Under the pieces are notes generated by a model. The model ran no database searches. It was not told the DNA's origin and saw only the letters and a list, made by a program, of their open reading frames with translations. The position numbers and the translations under genes are program-made. DNA of 64,000 nt. It comes from Xenorhabdus bovienii (GTDB lineage Bacteria > Pseudomonadota > Gammaproteobacteria > Enterobacterales > Enterobacteriaceae). The DNA lies in the NCBI RefSeq assembly GCF_024721015.1, contig NZ_JANAIF010000011.1, forward strand, positions 1 through 64,000, written 5' to 3'. This document shows positions 18,374 through 28,295 of this stretch, piece after piece; position 1 is the first letter of the stretch, and every line of letters starts with the position of its first letter.

Positions 18374-19503
18374 TGAAATCTGTGCGTCTTGCCATTGTCC
18401 GGCAAAAATATCGGCCTGATGGTGGCGCTGAGCGCTTTATTTCCAGAGCTCTGGAAGCATTGGATAATGAAAATCTGGAATTAAACGTCATTACGCGTTC
18501 TTGGCAAGGGAGTATGAACCCTAACTGGCATGTGCATTTGGCCAATCCTTTTAAATGGGGACGCATCAGTCGTGAAAAGGGATTTGCCAACGCTGCCAGA
18601 GAAATTTGGCAAAAGGAAGGGTTCGATATCGTCCAGAGCCACGAGCGTATTGCGGGATGTGATGTTTATCGGGCTGGAGATGGTGTGCATCAACGCTGGT
18701 TGCAGCAGAGAGCGAGGATCTTGCCATCTTGGAAAAGTAAGTTGCTTTTTGCCAGTCGTTATCACCGTTATGTCATGGACGCCGAAAAAAAAATGTATTC
18801 TGCTCCTGAATTGAAAAAGGTGATTTGTAATTCTCAGATGGTAAAACAGGAAGTGATGGAAGATTTTGACCTGTCTGAAGAGAAAATTGCTGTTATCTAT
18901 AATGCCATTGATCCATCACAATTTTTTCCTGCTGGGGAAGAAGAAAGAATTGAATTACGACAGAAATATAGCATTCCTGCACAGGCAAAGTGTTTTGTGT
19001 ATGTTGGTTCAGGTTTTGAAAGAAAAGGGCTAAAAGCGGCAATTGAAGCAATCAGCATGACAGAAGCTTATCTGATTGTGATTGGTCAAGATAAGGAAGA
19101 GTCTAAATATAAGCAGTTGGCTAGTGCTCTCGGCTGCCATGAGCGAATTCGGTTTTTGGGAGTACAAAAAAAGACATTGCCATTTTATCAAATGGCTGAT
19201 GGATTACTGCTGCCAACGTTATACGATCCTTTTCCAAACGTCATTTTAGAAGCGATGGCATGTGGTTTACCTGTCATAACCAGTAAGACTTGTGGGGGAG
19301 CTGAATTCATAGTTTCAGGAGAAAATGGGTTTGTGTGTGATGCCTTAGATATTCAGGCATTGGCGGAATCTATATCCTTAATACCCGCAAACCATTTAAC
19401 TAGCAGGATCTCCATGCTATCAAAAGAAAAGATAGCCAACCATACACCCGCTTATTTGTCCCAGCAGCTTACTGAGCTGTATAGCAAGGTGCTTTCCTTA
19501 TGA
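18370..19503 (+). CDS. wabG: WabG-like core glycosyltransferase (probable galacturonosyltransferase)
   Basis: WabG in Klebsiella transfers galacturonic acid to heptose II. The 377-residue GT4 protein has the WabG-like opening VRLAIVRQKYRPDGGAERFI, VQSHERIAGCDVYRAGDGVH, VYVGSGFERKGLKAAIEA and the donor motif PTLYDPFPNVILEAMACGLP. It overlaps waaQ and the next gene by 4 bp each. The UDP-GalA donor could be made by the Ugd and epimerase encoded at 35555-37761. E. coli WaaG is a related alternative, but the RQKYRPDGGAERF pattern favours WabG. Confidence 0.78.
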   Translation: MMKSVRLAIVRQKYRPDGGAERFISRALEALDNENLELNVITRSWQGSMNPNWHVHLANPFKWGRISREKGFANAAREIWQKEGFDIVQSHERIAGCDVYRAGDGVHQRWLQQRARILPSWKSKLLFASRYHRYVMDAEKKMYSAPELKKVICNSQMVKQEVMEDFDLSEEKIAVIYNAIDPSQFFPAGEEERIELRQKYSIPAQAKCFVYVGSGFERKGLKAAIEAISMTEAYLIVIGQDKEESKYKQLASALGCHERIRFLGVQKKTLPFYQMADGLLLPTLYDPFPNVILEAMACGLPVITSKTCGGAEFIVSGENGFVCDALDIQALAESISLIPANHLTSRISMLSKEKIANHTPAYLSQQLTELYSKVLSL

Positions 19504-20600
19504 AAGGGCATATCCTGTTTATCATTGACGGATTACCGGGTGGTGGTGCAGAGAATGTCACTGTCCGTTTATGTGGTGGCCTGCAAAAAAAAGGGTTTGA
19601 TATTACATTGTTGTCGCTGTCTGACAAATGTGAATACCCGATCCCTGACCATGTTGAGTTGATCGTTGATACTGATGAATATGCAGGCCCTTTTAGAAGA
19701 CAGACTGAGATTTATCGCAGAGCTAAATCCATGGATACGGTATTGGAGAAAGTCTTTCTGCAAAAAGGTACCCCTGTGCTGGTGATATCTAACTTACACA
19801 AGACGGATCGTATTGTAGCGAAGTCTAAGATATTAGCAGATTTGAACGTATGGTTTTGTATTCATGGTGTATTCTCTAAATCATACCTTGAAAATAAAAC
19901 GGGATTGGCGCGTTGGATTAAGAAATGGAAAATTCAACGCGTTTATCGGGATCGTAATTTGATTTGTGTTTCTGATGCGGTTGGCTTGGATTTGAAGGAG
20001 AATGTATCGCTGGCTCCTAAAAGGATAGTTACGATTTACAATCCATTTAACCTTGCTGAAATCAAAGCTAACTCATTAGAAAATAATCCTTATTCTGGTG
20101 AAGACTATTTTCTTCACCTTGGGCGTTTTCATGGTGTAAAACGTCATGATCGCTTGTTGGAAGCTTTTGCCAGAGCGAATTTGCCTTGCAAATTGTTAAT
20201 TGCGGGTCAGGGCGATGAAAAAACAACCAATGAAATCAAACAAAAAATTGTGTCACTTGGCCTGCAATCGAAAGTGACACTAATCGGTTTTTTAGTGAAT
20301 CCATTACCCGTGATACGGGGCGCTAAAGCTGTTGTGCTGAGTTCAGACAGTGAAGGGTTGGGTAACGTCTTGATTGAGGCTTTGATTTGCCATACACCGA
20401 TTGCCAGTACGAACTGCCCTGGTGGAGTCAGTGAGATTATGGTGGGTGAATTGGAGCAATACACATCTGAACTGACATCAGAGTCATTAGCGGAAAAAAT
20501 ACGTTTGGTTTATCAAAGGCCACCTGTGATTACGGCAGATTTGTATAAAAAATTTGATTTGGAAGTTGTGCTTGATAAGTATTTATCTTTGATAGAATAA
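19500..20600 (+). CDS. wabH: WabH-like core glycosyltransferase (probable GlcNAc transferase)
   Basis: The 366-residue GT4 enzyme opens HILFIIDGLPGGGAENVTVRL. It carries FLHLGRFHGVKRHDRLLEAF, LLIAGQGDE and the donor loop SSDSEGLGNVLIEALICHTPIASTNCPGGVSEIM. In Klebsiella, WabH adds GlcNAc to the GalA laid down by WabG, and WabN then deacetylates it. A WabN-like gene lies two genes downstream (21867), so the three-step route looks complete. The gene overlaps wabG by 4 bp. Function is inferred from order and family resemblance. Confidence 0.72.
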   Translation: MKGHILFIIDGLPGGGAENVTVRLCGGLQKKGFDITLLSLSDKCEYPIPDHVELIVDTDEYAGPFRRQTEIYRRAKSMDTVLEKVFLQKGTPVLVISNLHKTDRIVAKSKILADLNVWFCIHGVFSKSYLENKTGLARWIKKWKIQRVYRDRNLICVSDAVGLDLKENVSLAPKRIVTIYNPFNLAEIKANSLENNPYSGEDYFLHLGRFHGVKRHDRLLEAFARANLPCKLLIAGQGDEKTTNEIKQKIVSLGLQSKVTLIGFLVNPLPVIRGAKAVVLSSDSEGLGNVLIEALICHTPIASTNCPGGVSEIMVGELEQYTSELTSESLAEKIRLVYQRPPVITADLYKKFDLEVVLDKYLSLIE

Positions 20601-20636
20601 TAATTATTTTTAGTGCTATTTTTTCGAGATGTTCCT

Positions 20637-21737
20637 ATGACTGAAAAAAAATTCAAAAAGTTACGTGAAATAAATAGAAATAAAAACTATTTTTTTAAAA
20701 AGCTTCGCTTTAATTTAGCTAAAATATTTATTGATAAATGGAGTAAGAAACAATTTCATCTTGGTGACATAAACAAAATTCTTTTTTTACGAGATGATAA
20801 CAAAATTGGTGACATGATTGTATCTACTCCTGTATTGAGAGAATTATCTCTGAACGGGTTCAAGCTGCATGTACTATCAGGGCCTTCGAATTATTGTGTG
20901 ATTGAAAATAATCCATATATCGACAAGGTCTATTTTTATCCTGGAAAAAACATAGATATACTTAACTTAGGATTTAAATTAAAACAAGAGAAGTATGATC
21001 TTGTTATCGACATGGGCGATCAAACCCCTGTCATCTATCTCTTATTTATACGGCTCATTAATGCTAAAAATACTATTGGCTTTAATAAAGATGACATTAA
21101 TATTTACAATAAAAGTATAAAATACCTGAATTATCATTCGCATATTACTGAGCGATATAAATCTCTTATGAATAATATAGGAATTGATAATTATAATATG
21201 CAGTATGACATACATATTCCTCAGGTTATTAAGGATAAAGTATGTGATTTTTATACGGGTTTATCTGGTAACATCACCGTAGTTATTAATCCTTTTGCTG
21301 CTGATGAGAAAAGAGATCTTTCTAAGGAGCAATTGATTGGAATAATGTCTCACCTTAATTGTTTAGATCAATCAATTAATATTATATTAGTTGGTCAACT
21401 TGAAAAATTAAATGCGCTTTCATATTTGAGTGGATGTGTTGTTAATCCATTTGGTGATTTTCTCAGTGCTGTAGAAATTATAAAACACGCTGACTTAGTT
21501 ATTTCACCAGATACTTCAATTGTACATGTTGCAGCAGCATATGAAAAAAACACAGTTGCACTATATGGCAATGACAAACATGGGTGTTTTATAAACAATG
21601 ATGTGTGGGGACCAGGCAATAAAAATGCGGTCCAGTTAGTTCAAAATAAAAATAACAGTAAAATCAGTGAAATGCCGTTAGAAATTATTGTAGAACAGAT
21701 AGATGCTTTTTTCAGCACATTGGCAAAAAAGATCTAG
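20637..21737 (+). CDS. AT-rich family 9 glycosyltransferase
   Basis: The 366-residue protein has GT9 features: NKILFLRDDNKIGDMIVSTPVLREL near the N terminus and LVISPDTSIVHVAAAYEKNTVALYGND near the C terminus. The start at 20637 (MTEKKFKKL) is chosen over a GTG at 20613 on resemblance to normal starts; neither has a clear ribosome-binding site. Codons are far more A/T-rich than in wabG or wabH, which suggests recent transfer. It sits between the WabH-like and WabN-like genes. It probably adds a heptose-like or other sugar to core. Confidence 0.75.
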   Translation: MTEKKFKKLREINRNKNYFFKKLRFNLAKIFIDKWSKKQFHLGDINKILFLRDDNKIGDMIVSTPVLRELSLNGFKLHVLSGPSNYCVIENNPYIDKVYFYPGKNIDILNLGFKLKQEKYDLVIDMGDQTPVIYLLFIRLINAKNTIGFNKDDINIYNKSIKYLNYHSHITERYKSLMNNIGIDNYNMQYDIHIPQVIKDKVCDFYTGLSGNITVVINPFAADEKRDLSKEQLIGIMSHLNCLDQSINIILVGQLEKLNALSYLSGCVVNPFGDFLSAVEIIKHADLVISPDTSIVHVAAAYEKNTVALYGNDKHGCFINNDVWGPGNKNAVQLVQNKNNSKISEMPLEIIVEQIDAFFSTLAKKI

Positions 21738-21866
21738 ATTAAGGGGATCGATGTATCTTTGAATAACAGCTGTCAGGAAGTGGCCGATGGTAAGTAGGTA
21801 AATTGCGCTGCCTGTTTACACTGAGTAATATAAACTCATATTTTCTCTATTTTAGGTAGATTTTTC

Positions 21867-22820
21867 ATGACTAAACCAGCATTCATCATCACAATTGATA
21901 CTGAAGGCGATAACCTTTGGCAAAACAGTGATAAGATTTCTACCGAAAATACTCGGTACCTTCCTAGGTTTCAGAATCTGTGTGAGCGTTTTGGATTTAA
22001 ACCCGTCTGGTTAACCAACTATGAGATGGCAATGGATGATAGCTATATCGAATTTGCCAAGGATGTGATTGCCAGAAACACGGGGGAAATCGGTATGCAT
22101 TTACATGCTTGGAACAGCCCACCTATAATTCCTCTCACTGTTGATGATATGGGTTATAAGCCTTATTTAATTGAATATCCTAAGGATCAAATCAAAGCGA
22201 AAGTTGATTTCATGACTCATTTGCTGGAAGAGAAGCTCCAGACTAAGATGTTGAGTCATCGTGCTGGCCGCTGGGCATTCAATGAATATTACGCCCAACT
22301 ATTAGTTGAATATGGTTATCAAGTTGATTGTTCTGTGACACCGAAAGTCAATTGGCATTTTACCAAAGGCGATCCTAACGGAGATGGCGGGACAGACTAT
22401 AGTCGTTTTCCGGCTCATGCTTATTTTATGGATTTGCAGGATATCGCCAAAGAAGGTGATTCTTCGTTATTGCAAGTTCCTATGAGCATTCAGTATAAGC
22501 ATTCTCCGGTTATGAATTTTATTAAGCAAAAGTATGATCATTTACGGGGTAAGCACCGTTCTTCATCCGTTAACTGGTTACGTCCAAAAGGCGGAAACTT
22601 GGAGCAGATGAAAAAAGTTGTTCAGCAAACTTTGGCTGATGGTAGTGATTATGTTGAGTTTATGTTGCATTCGTCGGAATTTATGCCGAGTGGAAGCCCT
22701 ACCTTTAAGGATGAAGAACAGATTGAACAACTTTACCAAGATTTGGAAGAGTTATTTAACTTCTTGAATTCATTAGTTCAGGGAATGACATTATCAGAAT
22801 ATTATAATTATAAAAAATGA
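21867..22820 (+). CDS. wabN: WabN-like LPS core deacetylase
   Basis: The 317-residue protein has the NodB-type polysaccharide deacetylase layout. FIITIDTEGDNLW supplies the catalytic aspartate and metal-binding aspartate, GEIGMHLHAW gives the HxH pair, SHRAGRWAFNEYYAQLL is a third motif and FMLHSSEFMPSG closes the site. WabN of Klebsiella, Serratia and Proteus removes the acetyl group from core GlcNAc, giving a free amine. Position after the WabH-like gene supports this role. A free amino group would lower negative charge on LPS. Confidence 0.8.
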   Translation: MTKPAFIITIDTEGDNLWQNSDKISTENTRYLPRFQNLCERFGFKPVWLTNYEMAMDDSYIEFAKDVIARNTGEIGMHLHAWNSPPIIPLTVDDMGYKPYLIEYPKDQIKAKVDFMTHLLEEKLQTKMLSHRAGRWAFNEYYAQLLVEYGYQVDCSVTPKVNWHFTKGDPNGDGGTDYSRFPAHAYFMDLQDIAKEGDSSLLQVPMSIQYKHSPVMNFIKQKYDHLRGKHRSSSVNWLRPKGGNLEQMKKVVQQTLADGSDYVEFMLHSSEFMPSGSPTFKDEEQIEQLYQDLEELFNFLNSLVQGMTLSEYYNYKK

Positions 22821-23010
22821 TACTTATTAATTAACGATATGAGTAGAATATATTAATTGAATTAGTATATTCTATTCTTTTCTTTTCCTGTGGTTATCAT
22901 AGGTGAAAATCTTTTTATTCTATGGAAGGTTTTTTTGTGTAAGATAAGACCCCAAAGTAACTTTCTAATGATCTTAATATCAAAACCACAGTAATTTGAT
23001 GGAATTGACT

Positions 23011-23895
23011 ATGGCAAAAATAAAGCCATTTCTTCTAGGATGGAAGAGATGTAATTTTGAACGATACAAAGACGCTTATACACTATTAGGTGGGAGTGTA
23101 TCAACACATCCTAACATTGTATCATTCTTAAATGAAAAGCTAGATAATGAATTATTCTTCTATATTAAGGAACACAGCTCTTCGATTGTGGGAGCATATT
23201 TTACTTGTGTTAATAATAAGTTAGCAGCTAGTTTACAAAAAAAATACCCATTTCTTTATGATGAAATCATTTTTCCAATTTCAAAAGATGTCAAAATCAT
23301 TTTTCCTGAAAAATCGAAACGTTTGTCATTGCTTCATAAAGGAAATATCGTCAATGCCAGCTACACTCTTTTCAACAAACGAAAAATCTGCCTGATCAAA
23401 GACAGCTTTTCTTACAAAACCCGCCGTAACCGCAGCAACGAGATCAACAAATTCAAGCGAGCGGGGGGAGAAATTCGTCCTTCGAGTGAATTCAGTGCAG
23501 AAGAATTGGTGAATATCTATGTTGATCTGTACCAAAAGCGCTGGGATTACAATCACTCGGCTGAGCAACGCAAGCATTTGCTTGAGATGTACACAGAGCT
23601 TCGTGAGCATATCTTTGGCTATGTGCTACTGATCAATGGCAACCCTTGCGCATACGATTTTGTCTTGCGTGCCGATAGCCCTAAATGGATTTCATTTGAT
23701 GCGATCAATGGCGGGTATGATCCCGAATATGCTGATCTTAGCGTTGGCAGCATCTTGATGTGGGTTAATACCCAAGAAGCAAAAGCACAGTGTCAGGAAG
23801 CAGACAAAACTATGCGTTACTCATTGGGTAATCCTACTTTTGAGTATAAAAATCGCTGGTGCGTTACACTTCCGCTAGGCAAGGTTATATTTTAA
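23011..23895 (+). CDS. mig-14: Mig-14-like antimicrobial peptide resistance protein
   Basis: The 294-residue protein resembles Mig-14 of Salmonella, which protects against cationic antimicrobial peptides, and has a C-terminal GNAT/FemAB-like acyltransferase fold. Matching segments include SYKTRRNRSNEINKFKRAGG, YVDLYQKRWDY and the strongly conserved WISFDAINGGYDPEYADLSV region. The ATG at 23011 (MAKIKPF) has GATGGAA upstream; a TTG at 22996 and an ATG at 22999 are possible earlier starts. The end overlaps the convergent waaC by 21 bp. The first third is AT-rich and the rest is not. Confidence 0.82.
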   Translation: MAKIKPFLLGWKRCNFERYKDAYTLLGGSVSTHPNIVSFLNEKLDNELFFYIKEHSSSIVGAYFTCVNNKLAASLQKKYPFLYDEIIFPISKDVKIIFPEKSKRLSLLHKGNIVNASYTLFNKRKICLIKDSFSYKTRRNRSNEINKFKRAGGEIRPSSEFSAEELVNIYVDLYQKRWDYNHSAEQRKHLLEMYTELREHIFGYVLLINGNPCAYDFVLRADSPKWISFDAINGGYDPEYADLSVGSILMWVNTQEAKAQCQEADKTMRYSLGNPTFEYKNRWCVTLPLGKVIF

Positions 23896-24852
23896 TACGT
23901 TCTGCAATAGCTGCATCACTTTCAGTGGTGCAATGCTTTGCATCGTATTATCTACCGATTTCAGGGGAAACTGTTCTTTTCCATAGCCGCCAATTAAACC
24001 CGGATCGGTGGGGCCAAACAGAGTGATATTCGGGCGATCAAGGGCGGCAGTGAGGTGACTCAGCCCGGTATCAACCGAAACCACGGCTTTTGCGCCTGCC
24101 AATACCTGAGCCACTTCAGCCAGTGTTAATTTTGGCAACACATCAACATGGGCGAAGCCTTCTGCTAACCGCAATGCCCGTTGGTGCTCATGTTCTGCCC
24201 CCCAAGGTAGCCTGATACGCATACCTGTTGGCTGGATCTCTGCAATCAGTTGCCGCCAGTGGTTTTCTGGCCAATGTTTTTCATCACGGGTGGTCGCATG
24301 CAGGAAAACCAGATAGTCACTTTGGCCTTTAATCTGTGAGTTCAGAAAGTGGCGGGCGATGGCATAATCACCTTGTTCTGTGGGTTTTTGATAACCCAGA
24401 CTATCAGCAAACAATGCACGGATACGTTCTACCGCATGTTGCTGTTTACTGATTGTATGACGGTGATCGTAGAAAAAGCTGGCCAGTGGTTCGCGAATAC
24501 TTTTGCTGTCATAACCGTGTTTTGAGCCATGTGCCAAACGTGTCACCAGAAAGGCACTTTTTAACAGCCCTTGGGCATCAATAATGGCATCATATTGGCT
24601 TTGCCGTAATGTTTCCCTAAACCGCGCCCGCTCTTCACGAATATCTTTTCTAAACCAATTTTTTCGCCAGCGGCGAATAGCAACGGGAATTACATTTTCA
24701 ACGGTGCTGTGCCATGTTGGGATCTGGGCGAACCCTTCCTCCACTACCCAATCAAACTGGATATCGGGAAAGTGCTGTTTTGCATCCGTCAGTGCAGGCA
24801 GGGTATGTAGCACATCACCCATTGAAGACGTTTTTACCAGTAAAACCCGCAT
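23875..24852 (-). CDS. waaC: LPS heptosyltransferase I
   Basis: WaaC adds the first heptose to Kdo2-lipid A using ADP-L-glycero-D-manno-heptose. The 325-residue GT9 protein begins MRVLLVKTSSMGDVLHTLPALTDAK, has IDAQGLLKSAFLVTRLAHGSKHGYD, FLHATTRDEKHWPENHW and VVSVDTGLSHLTAALDRPNITLFGPTDP. The start overlaps the waaF stop by one base. It is the last gene of hldD-waaF-waaC, the E. coli order. Confidence 0.96.
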   Translation of the reverse strand: MRVLLVKTSSMGDVLHTLPALTDAKQHFPDIQFDWVVEEGFAQIPTWHSTVENVIPVAIRRWRKNWFRKDIREERARFRETLRQSQYDAIIDAQGLLKSAFLVTRLAHGSKHGYDSKSIREPLASFFYDHRHTISKQQHAVERIRALFADSLGYQKPTEQGDYAIARHFLNSQIKGQSDYLVFLHATTRDEKHWPENHWRQLIAEIQPTGMRIRLPWGAEHEHQRALRLAEGFAHVDVLPKLTLAEVAQVLAGAKAVVSVDTGLSHLTAALDRPNITLFGPTDPGLIGGYGKEQFPLKSVDNTMQSIAPLKVMQLLQNVLKYNLA

Positions 24853-25904
24853 TAATTCTGCTTCTCCGCCTGTAGCAGTTTCTCCAATGAGGCCAAGACC
24901 TGCTCTGGTTGAATATCAATGAGGCTTTGATGATAGCCACCCGCACTGTCACCTTTTCTGACTTTATGGTAACCCGTGATCAGGCGGATCACTTCTGCTT
25001 TGTTTGATAACGGAGGCGTAAAATCCGGGCTACTTGGGCCATATAATGCGACTAGGGGACGATTTAAGGCCGCTGCAACGTGCATCAAACCTGAGTCGTT
25101 AGTGATGATGGCATCACAGGCTGCGATGATATTAACGGCTTGTTCAAGAGAAGTTTGCCCCGCAAGGTTGAGGCAATCTTCACGGGCATCTTCGCTCAAC
25201 AGTGCTCGAATATCTTCACCGGCCTCGTGATCTTTGGCAGAGCCAAACAGCAAGATCTGATAGCCTTTTTGAGTGATCAATTGTTCGGCAAGGGCGGCGT
25301 AATGATAATGTGGCCAGCGTTTTGCCGGGCCGAATTCTGCGCCCGGGCAAAAACCAATAATGGGACGATGATCAGCGATATTAAACGCCGCGGTTGATTC
25401 TGCAATATCTTCATCACTGACATCTAACTGAGGCCATAACAGCGGCTGGGGAAGATCCTCAGCACCACTCATCATTTTCCCATCATACGCAAGAGCCACA
25501 TAGCGCTGAACCATGAGAGGAAAGGCGCTCTTATTCAAAACACGGATATCATTCAGCAGGCCATAGCGCATTTCACCCCGCCAGCCTGTGCGCAGGGGGA
25601 TATTGGCGAAAAAAGGCACTAAGGCAGATTTGAACGAGTTGGGAAGCACATAAGCGCAGTCGTATGTACTTTCGCGCAGTGCGATCCCAAGACGACGGCG
25701 TTCACCCAGACCGAGAGTACCATGCCCTAACGGCATTGCCAGAGCCTGGTTAACCTCTGGCATTTTTGCCAGCAATGGGCGGCACCATGCAGGTGCCATG
25801 ACATCAATTTCTGCATTGGGGTACAAAGCCTTTAAGGTTCGGTAGAGGCTTTGTGACATCATCATGTCACCCACCCATGATGGGCCTATCACCAATATCT
25901 TCAT
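24852..25904 (-). CDS. waaF: ADP-heptose:LPS heptosyltransferase II
   Basis: WaaF adds the second inner-core heptose. The 350-residue GT9 enzyme begins MKILVIGPSWVGDMMMSQSLYRTLK and has GFCPGAEFGPAKRWPHYHYA and IITNDSGLMHVAAALNRPLVALYGPSSPDFTPP. These are near identical to enterobacterial WaaF. It lies 9 bp after hldD on the minus strand and is coupled to waaC. Confidence 0.97.
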   Translation of the reverse strand: MKILVIGPSWVGDMMMSQSLYRTLKALYPNAEIDVMAPAWCRPLLAKMPEVNQALAMPLGHGTLGLGERRRLGIALRESTYDCAYVLPNSFKSALVPFFANIPLRTGWRGEMRYGLLNDIRVLNKSAFPLMVQRYVALAYDGKMMSGAEDLPQPLLWPQLDVSDEDIAESTAAFNIADHRPIIGFCPGAEFGPAKRWPHYHYAALAEQLITQKGYQILLFGSAKDHEAGEDIRALLSEDAREDCLNLAGQTSLEQAVNIIAACDAIITNDSGLMHVAAALNRPLVALYGPSSPDFTPPLSNKAEVIRLITGYHKVRKGDSAGGYHQSLIDIQPEQVLASLEKLLQAEKQN

Positions 25905-25913
25905 AGAGGTCGA

Positions 25914-26852
25914 TTAATTATCCTGATTGAGCCATTGCATATATTCAGTGACGCCTTCGGCAACGGTTTTGAATGGTTTGTCATAACCTGCAGCACGAAG
26001 TTTCGTCAGGTCAGCTTGAGTAAAACTCTGATAGCGTCCCTTTAATTTTTCTGGGAATTCAATATATTCCACGACAGGGGATTTTTCTGTATGGAACTCG
26101 GTAACGGCATCGGCAACGGCTTGGAAAGATTCGGCGCGGCCCGTACCACAATTAAAAATGCCAGAAACGCTGTTTTTCCAGAACCACAGGTTCACTGCGG
26201 CAACATCACCGACAGAGATGAAATCGCGGCGGAAATGTTCACTACCGGCGAATAACTTCGGATTTTGGCCTTGGTGAATCTGATTGTTTAAATGATAGGC
26301 GACACTGGCCATGCTGCCTTTATGCCCTTCGCGTGGTCCATAAACATTGAAATAACGGAAGCCACAAATTTGAGAATCCGCCTGTGGCAAAATGTCGCGG
26401 ACATACTGGTCAAACAGGAACTTGGAGTAGCCATAAATATTGAGAGGTTTTTCATACTGACGCTCTTCAATGAAATTCTCGCTACGGCCGCCGTAGGTTG
26501 CAGCCGAAGAGGCATACAGAAAAGGGATCTGGCGCTCAAGACAGTAATGCAATATATCTTTGGAGTACTGATAATTATTGTCCATCATATACTTGCCATC
26601 CCATTCCGTTGTGGATGAGCACGCACCTTCATGGAAAATGGCATCAATATCGCCAAAATCATCACCCGCAACGATACTGGCAATGAAATCTTCCTTATCC
26701 ATATAATCGGTGATATCCAAATCAACCAGATTGACGAATTTTGTGCCGTCTTTCAGATTATCAACAACTAAAATATCCTTATAGCCTTCGTCATTCAGTG
26801 CCTTGACGATATTGCTGCCGATAAACCCTGCGCCGCCAGTGACAATAATCAT
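25914..26852 (-). CDS. hldD: ADP-L-glycero-D-manno-heptose 6-epimerase
   Basis: HldD (RfaD) converts ADP-D-glycero- to ADP-L-glycero-D-manno-heptose for WaaC and WaaF. The 312-residue short-chain dehydrogenase has the NADP-binding [11 protein letters not shown], the YGYSKFLFD stretch with the YxxxK catalytic pair, and [25 protein letters not shown] lies shortly upstream. It is divergent from kbl, as in E. coli. The first gene of the hldD-waaF-waaC operon. Confidence 0.97.
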   Translation of the reverse strand: MIIVTGGAGFIGSNIVKALNDEGYKDILVVDNLKDGTKFVNLVDLDITDYMDKEDFIASIVAGDDFGDIDAIFHEGACSSTTEWDGKYMMDNNYQYSKDILHYCLERQIPFLYASSAATYGGRSENFIEERQYEKPLNIYGYSKFLFDQYVRDILPQADSQICGFRYFNVYGPREGHKGSMASVAYHLNNQIHQGQNPKLFAGSEHFRRDFISVGDVAAVNLWFWKNSVSGIFNCGTGRAESFQAVADAVTEFHTEKSPVVEYIEFPEKLKGRYQSFTQADLTKLRAAGYDKPFKTVAEGVTEYMQWLNQDN

Positions 26853-27089
26853 TTGGCCTACCTCTAAATAGTCAGTTCACTTTATCTTTGAAGCGTATAA
26901 TAGCACTTAACATTACTGACGACAGCAGCTTAAACAGGGGAAAATCCTGCGATCTTGCAGTACATCAGCCTCCAAGCCGTGATCGGCTTTACAAAGTTGA
27001 TATTATCTTTCTCACTGTGTCGTCACTGGCAGGATCTATAAGTAAAATACACCACGCCTTTCACTTATTCAGGTACTCAGGAGAGAAAA
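26853..27089. promoter_or_regulatory. divergent hldD-kbl promoter region
   Basis: This 237-bp gap separates divergent operons. A perfect plus-strand TATAAT lies at 26896-26901 but without a good -35 box. AGGAGAG (27079-27085) is the kbl ribosome-binding site. No further motif is recognised. Confidence 0.4.
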
Positions 27090-28286
27090 ATGTCAGCGTC
27101 TTTTTATCAAAGAATTAATGAGCAGTTGGAGCAAACCCGTGCGGAAGGGCTATTCAAACATGAACGCATCATCACTTCTGCGCAAAATGCCGATATTTCC
27201 GTTGCCGATGGTAGCCAAGTTATTAATTTTTGTGCCAATAATTATTTAGGATTAGCTAATCATCCTGACCTGATTGCTGCCGCAAAAGCGGGACTGGATA
27301 GCCACGGTTTTGGTATGGCGTCTGTTCGGTTTATCTGTGGTACGCAAGACTCCCATAAAGAACTGGAAAATAAAATAGCCGAATTTTTGGGTATGGAAGA
27401 TGCCATTCTGTACTCTTCATGTTTTGATGCGAACGGCGGCCTGTTCGAAACATTGTTTGGGCCGGAAGATGCCATTATTTCAGATTCTCTGAACCATGCT
27501 TCGATCATTGATGGCATTCGTTTGTGCAAAGCGAAGCGTTATCGCTATGCCAATAATGATATGCAGGAATTAAGAGCACAGTTGGAAAAAGTAAAAGCAG
27601 ACGGTGCGGAGAATATTCTGGTGGCAACCGATGGGGTGTTTTCAATGGACGGTGTGATTGCTGACTTGAAATCGGTCTGTGATCTGGCCGATGAATTTGA
27701 TGCGCTGGTCATGGTTGATGATTCCCACGCCGTTGGGTTTGTTGGCAAAGGTGGACGTGGTACACATGAATACTGTGATGTCATGGGCCGCGTTGACATT
27801 ATCACTGGCACACTCGGTAAAGCGCTGGGTGGTGCATCTGGCGGTTATACTGCGGCACGCAAAGAAGTTGTTGAATGGCTGCGTCAGCGTTCACGCCCTT
27901 ATCTGTTCTCCAATTCACTGGCGCCTTCCATTGTCGCAGCCTCCATCAAAGTGTTGGATATGCTGAAACATGGCGACGAATTACGTGACCGTCTGTGGAG
28001 AAATGCCAGCCTGTTCCGTGCAAAAATGACCGCTGCAGGCTTTACACTGGCGGGCGCAGATCACGCGATCATCCCGGTGATGTTAGGCGATGCGAAACTG
28101 GCGCAGGAATTCGCGGCTGAGCTGCTGAAAGAAGGCATCTATGTGATTGGATTCTTCTATCCCGTTGTTCCGAAAGATCAGGCACGTATCCGCACCCAAA
28201 TCTCTGCTGCCCATACCGAAGAGCAAATCGAACATGCGGTGGCTGCGTTTATCCGTATCGGTAAACAGTTGAATGTTATTGCATAA
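27090..28286 (+). CDS. kbl: glycine C-acetyltransferase (2-amino-3-ketobutyrate CoA ligase)
   Basis: Kbl splits 2-amino-3-oxobutanoate with CoA into glycine and acetyl-CoA, the second step of threonine breakdown after Tdh. The 398-residue PLP enzyme of the alpha-oxoamine synthase family has [36 protein letters not shown] and the PLP lysine in [26 protein letters not shown] lies upstream. It is followed 9 bp later by tdh. Confidence 0.97.
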   Translation: MSASFYQRINEQLEQTRAEGLFKHERIITSAQNADISVADGSQVINFCANNYLGLANHPDLIAAAKAGLDSHGFGMASVRFICGTQDSHKELENKIAEFLGMEDAILYSSCFDANGGLFETLFGPEDAIISDSLNHASIIDGIRLCKAKRYRYANNDMQELRAQLEKVKADGAENILVATDGVFSMDGVIADLKSVCDLADEFDALVMVDDSHAVGFVGKGGRGTHEYCDVMGRVDIITGTLGKALGGASGGYTAARKEVVEWLRQRSRPYLFSNSLAPSIVAASIKVLDMLKHGDELRDRLWRNASLFRAKMTAAGFTLAGADHAIIPVMLGDAKLAQEFAAELLKEGIYVIGFFYPVVPKDQARIRTQISAAHTEEQIEHAVAAFIRIGKQLNVIA

Positions 28287-28295
28287 GGTATCACT

